A stretch of DNA of 47,130 nucleotides from NCBI GenBank assembly GCA_017857255.1, contig JAFMDL010000012.1, positions 1 through 47,130 on the forward strand, written 5' to 3'. The notes under the pieces are model-generated. The model did no database searches. It was not told the origin of the DNA and saw nothing but the letters and a program-made list of their open reading frames with translations. Below are positions 45,482-47,130 of the stretch, one piece after another. The position numbers were made by a program, and so were the translations under genes. This DNA comes from Puniceicoccaceae bacterium. Its GTDB lineage: Bacteria > Verrucomicrobiota > Verrucomicrobiia > Opitutales > Coraliomargaritaceae. How positions within the stretch are numbered: position 1 is the first letter of the stretch; each line of letters starts with the position of its first letter.

Positions 45482-46147
45482 CTAAAAACTTACCAATGAG
45501 CTGTGAAAGCCAGCAGGCCAACGGGTTTTTGGCGGTGCAATCATAGGATTCAGTGTCTCCAACAAACGCGGATCAGATAGCGTTGAATAGGCCTTATACT
45601 GGTTAATACGATCGATTTCAAGTTGCCTAATGGCTTCACGGTGGCGCATTGCCTCTAAATCGACTCGATTGAGTTCACGCACCTCGGGAGCGATGTCCGG
45701 AGTCAGGCCCATCAAACGAAACTGCGACGCTAAACTACCACGGCGTGATTTGATAGCTTCACGCAGTGCGGCATATCGCTTTATGTCAGTATGGTCGACC
45801 TCCGAAATCTCTTCACCCGAAGCCAATACTGACGGTTCCGTAATCGCGGGATGAAAAAAGGTAACTCCGAGTAACAGGCAAGCAGCCAGCCCAGAGCTGA
45901 GTACACAAACAGTGGTGCGGCTCGCTCGTAATTTACTCTCTGCCAATAATTCACGTGACTTCTCAACCTTACGAACTTCAGGCTCGAGTGCCATCTGCAT
46001 CGCTTGGTGCAAGCGATAGCGAACTTCGAACTCGGCTCTACGCTGTTCGCTCACCCGGAGAGCTGCACGCAGTAAATCGATCTCAACCGTACTTATCTCA
46101 CGGTCAAAATACATATTTACCAACTCTGTGAATTGCGCATTATTCAT
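45482..46147 (-). CDS. Probable anti-sigma factor, single membrane helix
   Basis: 221 residues from the ATG at 46147. The cytoplasmic N-terminus (MNNAQFTELVNMYFDREIST) looks like the start of anti-sigma domains that count sigma-binding helices, followed by a membrane helix near 85-102 (TTVCVLSSGLAACLLLGV) and a periplasmic, charged, helical C-terminal part. The HxxxCxxC zinc motif of ZAS anti-sigma factors is absent. Its first 8 bases overlap the end of the ECF sigma gene, the classical sigma/anti-sigma arrangement on which the call mainly rests. The periplasmic trigger is unknown. Confidence 0.7.
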   Translation of the reverse strand: MNNAQFTELVNMYFDREISTVEIDLLRAALRVSEQRRAEFEVRYRLHQAMQMALEPEVRKVEKSRELLAESKLRASRTTVCVLSSGLAACLLLGVTFFHPAITEPSVLASGEEISEVDHTDIKRYAALREAIKSRRGSLASQFRLMGLTPDIAPEVRELNRVDLEAMRHREAIRQLEIDRINQYKAYSTLSDPRLLETLNPMIAPPKTRWPAGFHSSLVSF

Positions 46148-46757
46148 GAAAATCACTGCCCATTCGGTCACGCAGACTGTCACGAGCCCGCGCGATACGG
46201 CTTTTTACTGTACCCACGCTAATGTCCAGTTCACGGGCGATTGCATCATAACTCAGATTCTGCACATTACGCAGAGTGAGCACTTCACGATGCTTTTCGC
46301 CAAGATGGTTCATACACTCAGCCACCCGATCTACGAATTCTTGTGTGACTGCAGCTTCGGAAGGTGTCTCGCCCTCACTGGGCATCACATTCTCCAAAGT
46401 AAGATCACCGTCGATAGCAAGTGGCTGATCTAGTGACACTGAGAAGTCTCGTTTACGGCGAAACCAATACCAATAGCGATTATGCGCCAAATTGGTGGCA
46501 ATTTGATAAAGCCAGGTCGAAAAAGATGCATCACCACGAAAATTCTCGAGTCCTCGATGCGCACGAATGAATGCGTCTTGAGTCACTTCCTCAGCATCCT
46601 GCTGGTTTTTAAGGAGATGGTGGACACGAGCAAAAATACGGTCCCAATAACGTGACACCATATCATCATAAGCGGCATTGTCGCCGTTTTTGATACGCTG
46701 AATAAGAAGATCATCCTGGTAAGCTGCGTCTGTTTTAACACTCATAGTTGGATTCAT
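46140..46757 (-). CDS. ECF RNA polymerase sigma factor (RpoE-like)
   Basis: 205 residues. Region 2 covers about 25-95 with DAEEVTQDAFIRAHRGLENF and FSTWLYQIATNLAHNRYW, and region 4 covers about 140-195 with LGEKHREVLTLRNVQNLSYD and the helix-turn-helix IARELDISVGTVKSRIARAR. Region 3 is absent, as usual in extracytoplasmic-function sigma factors. ATGs at 46757 and 46745 are both possible starts. Controls an envelope-type response with the overlapping membrane protein as likely antagonist. Confidence 0.95.
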   Translation of the reverse strand: MNPTMSVKTDAAYQDDLLIQRIKNGDNAAYDDMVSRYWDRIFARVHHLLKNQQDAEEVTQDAFIRAHRGLENFRGDASFSTWLYQIATNLAHNRYWYWFRRKRDFSVSLDQPLAIDGDLTLENVMPSEGETPSEAAVTQEFVDRVAECMNHLGEKHREVLTLRNVQNLSYDAIARELDISVGTVKSRIARARDSLRDRMGSDFHE

Positions 46758-46833
46758 AAAAGTTAGATCGTTTAGTGCTTAGATTTGTTCCCAAAAAAGA
46801 CGTTCAAAAATAAAAAAAAATACTTTCCTACTC

Positions 46834-46839
46834 TTGACA
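46834..46839 (+). promoter_or_regulatory. Candidate -35 box for the tRNA gene
   Basis: Consensus TTGACA, 39 bp before the tRNA 5' end. The -10 region at the right distance (around 46857) is a poor match, so only the -35 is offered. Confidence 0.4.
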
Positions 46840-46878
46840 AGAGCCATCTAGATGCCTTCCATCCTGCGCTTTCCAAAG

Positions 46879-46954
46879 GGGTCGTTAGCTCAATCGGTAG
46901 AGCAGTTGACTTTTAATCAATTGGTTCGGGGTTCAAGTCCCCGACGGCCTACCA
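46879..46954 (+). tRNA. tRNA-Lys (anticodon TTT)
   Basis: A full cloverleaf can be drawn: acceptor GGGTCGT with ACGGCCT, D stem GCTC/GAGC, anticodon stem GTTGA/TCAAT with loop CTTTTAA (anticodon TTT at 46912-46914), T stem CGGGG/CCCCG with loop TTCAAGT, discriminator A and an encoded CCA (46952-46954). The only RNA gene seen in the window. Confidence 0.97.
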
Positions 46955-46963
46955 CTTTTATAG

Positions 46964-47000
46964 AAAGCCTGTGAGTCTTAATGATTTGCAGGCTTTTTTT
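46964..47000 (+). terminator. Rho-independent terminator after tRNA-Lys
   Basis: Stem AAAGCCTG (46964-46971) with CAGGCTTT (46989-46996), followed by a T-run. The remaining 130 bases of the window hold nothing I can identify. Confidence 0.85.
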
Positions 47001-47130
47001 GTGCCATACGATTAAGGGGGGACTTCCACCTGCGGTGGTCTGCAGCAGTTTGCTGGTCGAAGCGTCGATTCATGAATTGTAATCGCGGTCGTAATCAATC
47101 AAATGACCACGGTCGCCTTGAGTCGTCGTA

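Overview
The window looks like chromosome from a marine Verrucomicrobiota bacterium, most like the Opitutales/Puniceicoccales (a Coraliomargarita-type organism). This is inferred from the gene content: small secreted proteins with PEP-CTERM tails ending in Arg-Arg-Arg-Ser, very large secreted glycosidases with calcium-binding type-3 repeats, an ExbB/ExbD/ExbD set with TPR proteins, a DUF3127 protein, and mostly weak Shine-Dalgarno sequences. No insertion sequence, phage gene, CRISPR array or rRNA was seen.

Layout. Positions 1-5131 are housekeeping and miscellaneous genes: DUF3127 OB-fold protein, BASS-type transporter, EngB GTPase, an unknown basic protein, a GspF/PilC-like protein and a DEAD-box helicase. 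Positions 5551-39240 are one large alpha-glucan (starch/glycogen/pullulan-like) utilisation locus. From 39400 on come DUF983, a protein of the family labelled 3-methyladenine DNA glycosylase, a glycosyltransferase, PilT, dapA-dapB-ruvA, an ECF sigma factor with an overlapping anti-sigma-like gene, and tRNA-Lys(TTT).

The glucan locus has at least six transcription units. (a) Leftward 9338-5551: exported beta-sandwich protein, MalQ, GPH/SLC45-type MFS sugar transporter. (b) Leftward 20326-9566: a lipoprotein amylase with two intact GH13 domains, then two TPR proteins, ExbB and two ExbD, tightly packed with overlapping stops and starts. (c) Rightward 20455-21594: a membrane-anchored TonB-like protein with a PA14-like domain. 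(d) Two divergent PEP-CTERM genes (22595-21813 and 23173-23760), the second followed by a LolA-like gene. (e) Leftward 25563-24529: a LacI-family regulator. (f) Rightward 25838-39240: a 2809-residue protein that appears to fuse a GH13 and a GH57 catalytic domain, a 1051-residue GH13 protein, and a 596-residue neopullulanase-like GH13 enzyme.

A 15-bp partly palindromic sequence, consensus about RNTNRACWGTTGAAY, recurs in the intergenic regions in front of these units (9379, 20388, 22667, 22909/22926, 23073, 25565, 25611, 25732), including directly beside the lacI-type start codon. I infer that it is the operator of the local LacI-family regulator and ties the units into one regulon. A plausible model is: giant surface or secreted enzymes cut the polymer, the lipoprotein and the periplasmic GH13 enzymes trim it, an Exb-energised envelope apparatus of unknown partner helps uptake, the MFS protein imports maltodextrin, and MalQ processes it. 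No outer-membrane receptor or porin gene is present in the window, so the route across the outer membrane is unexplained.
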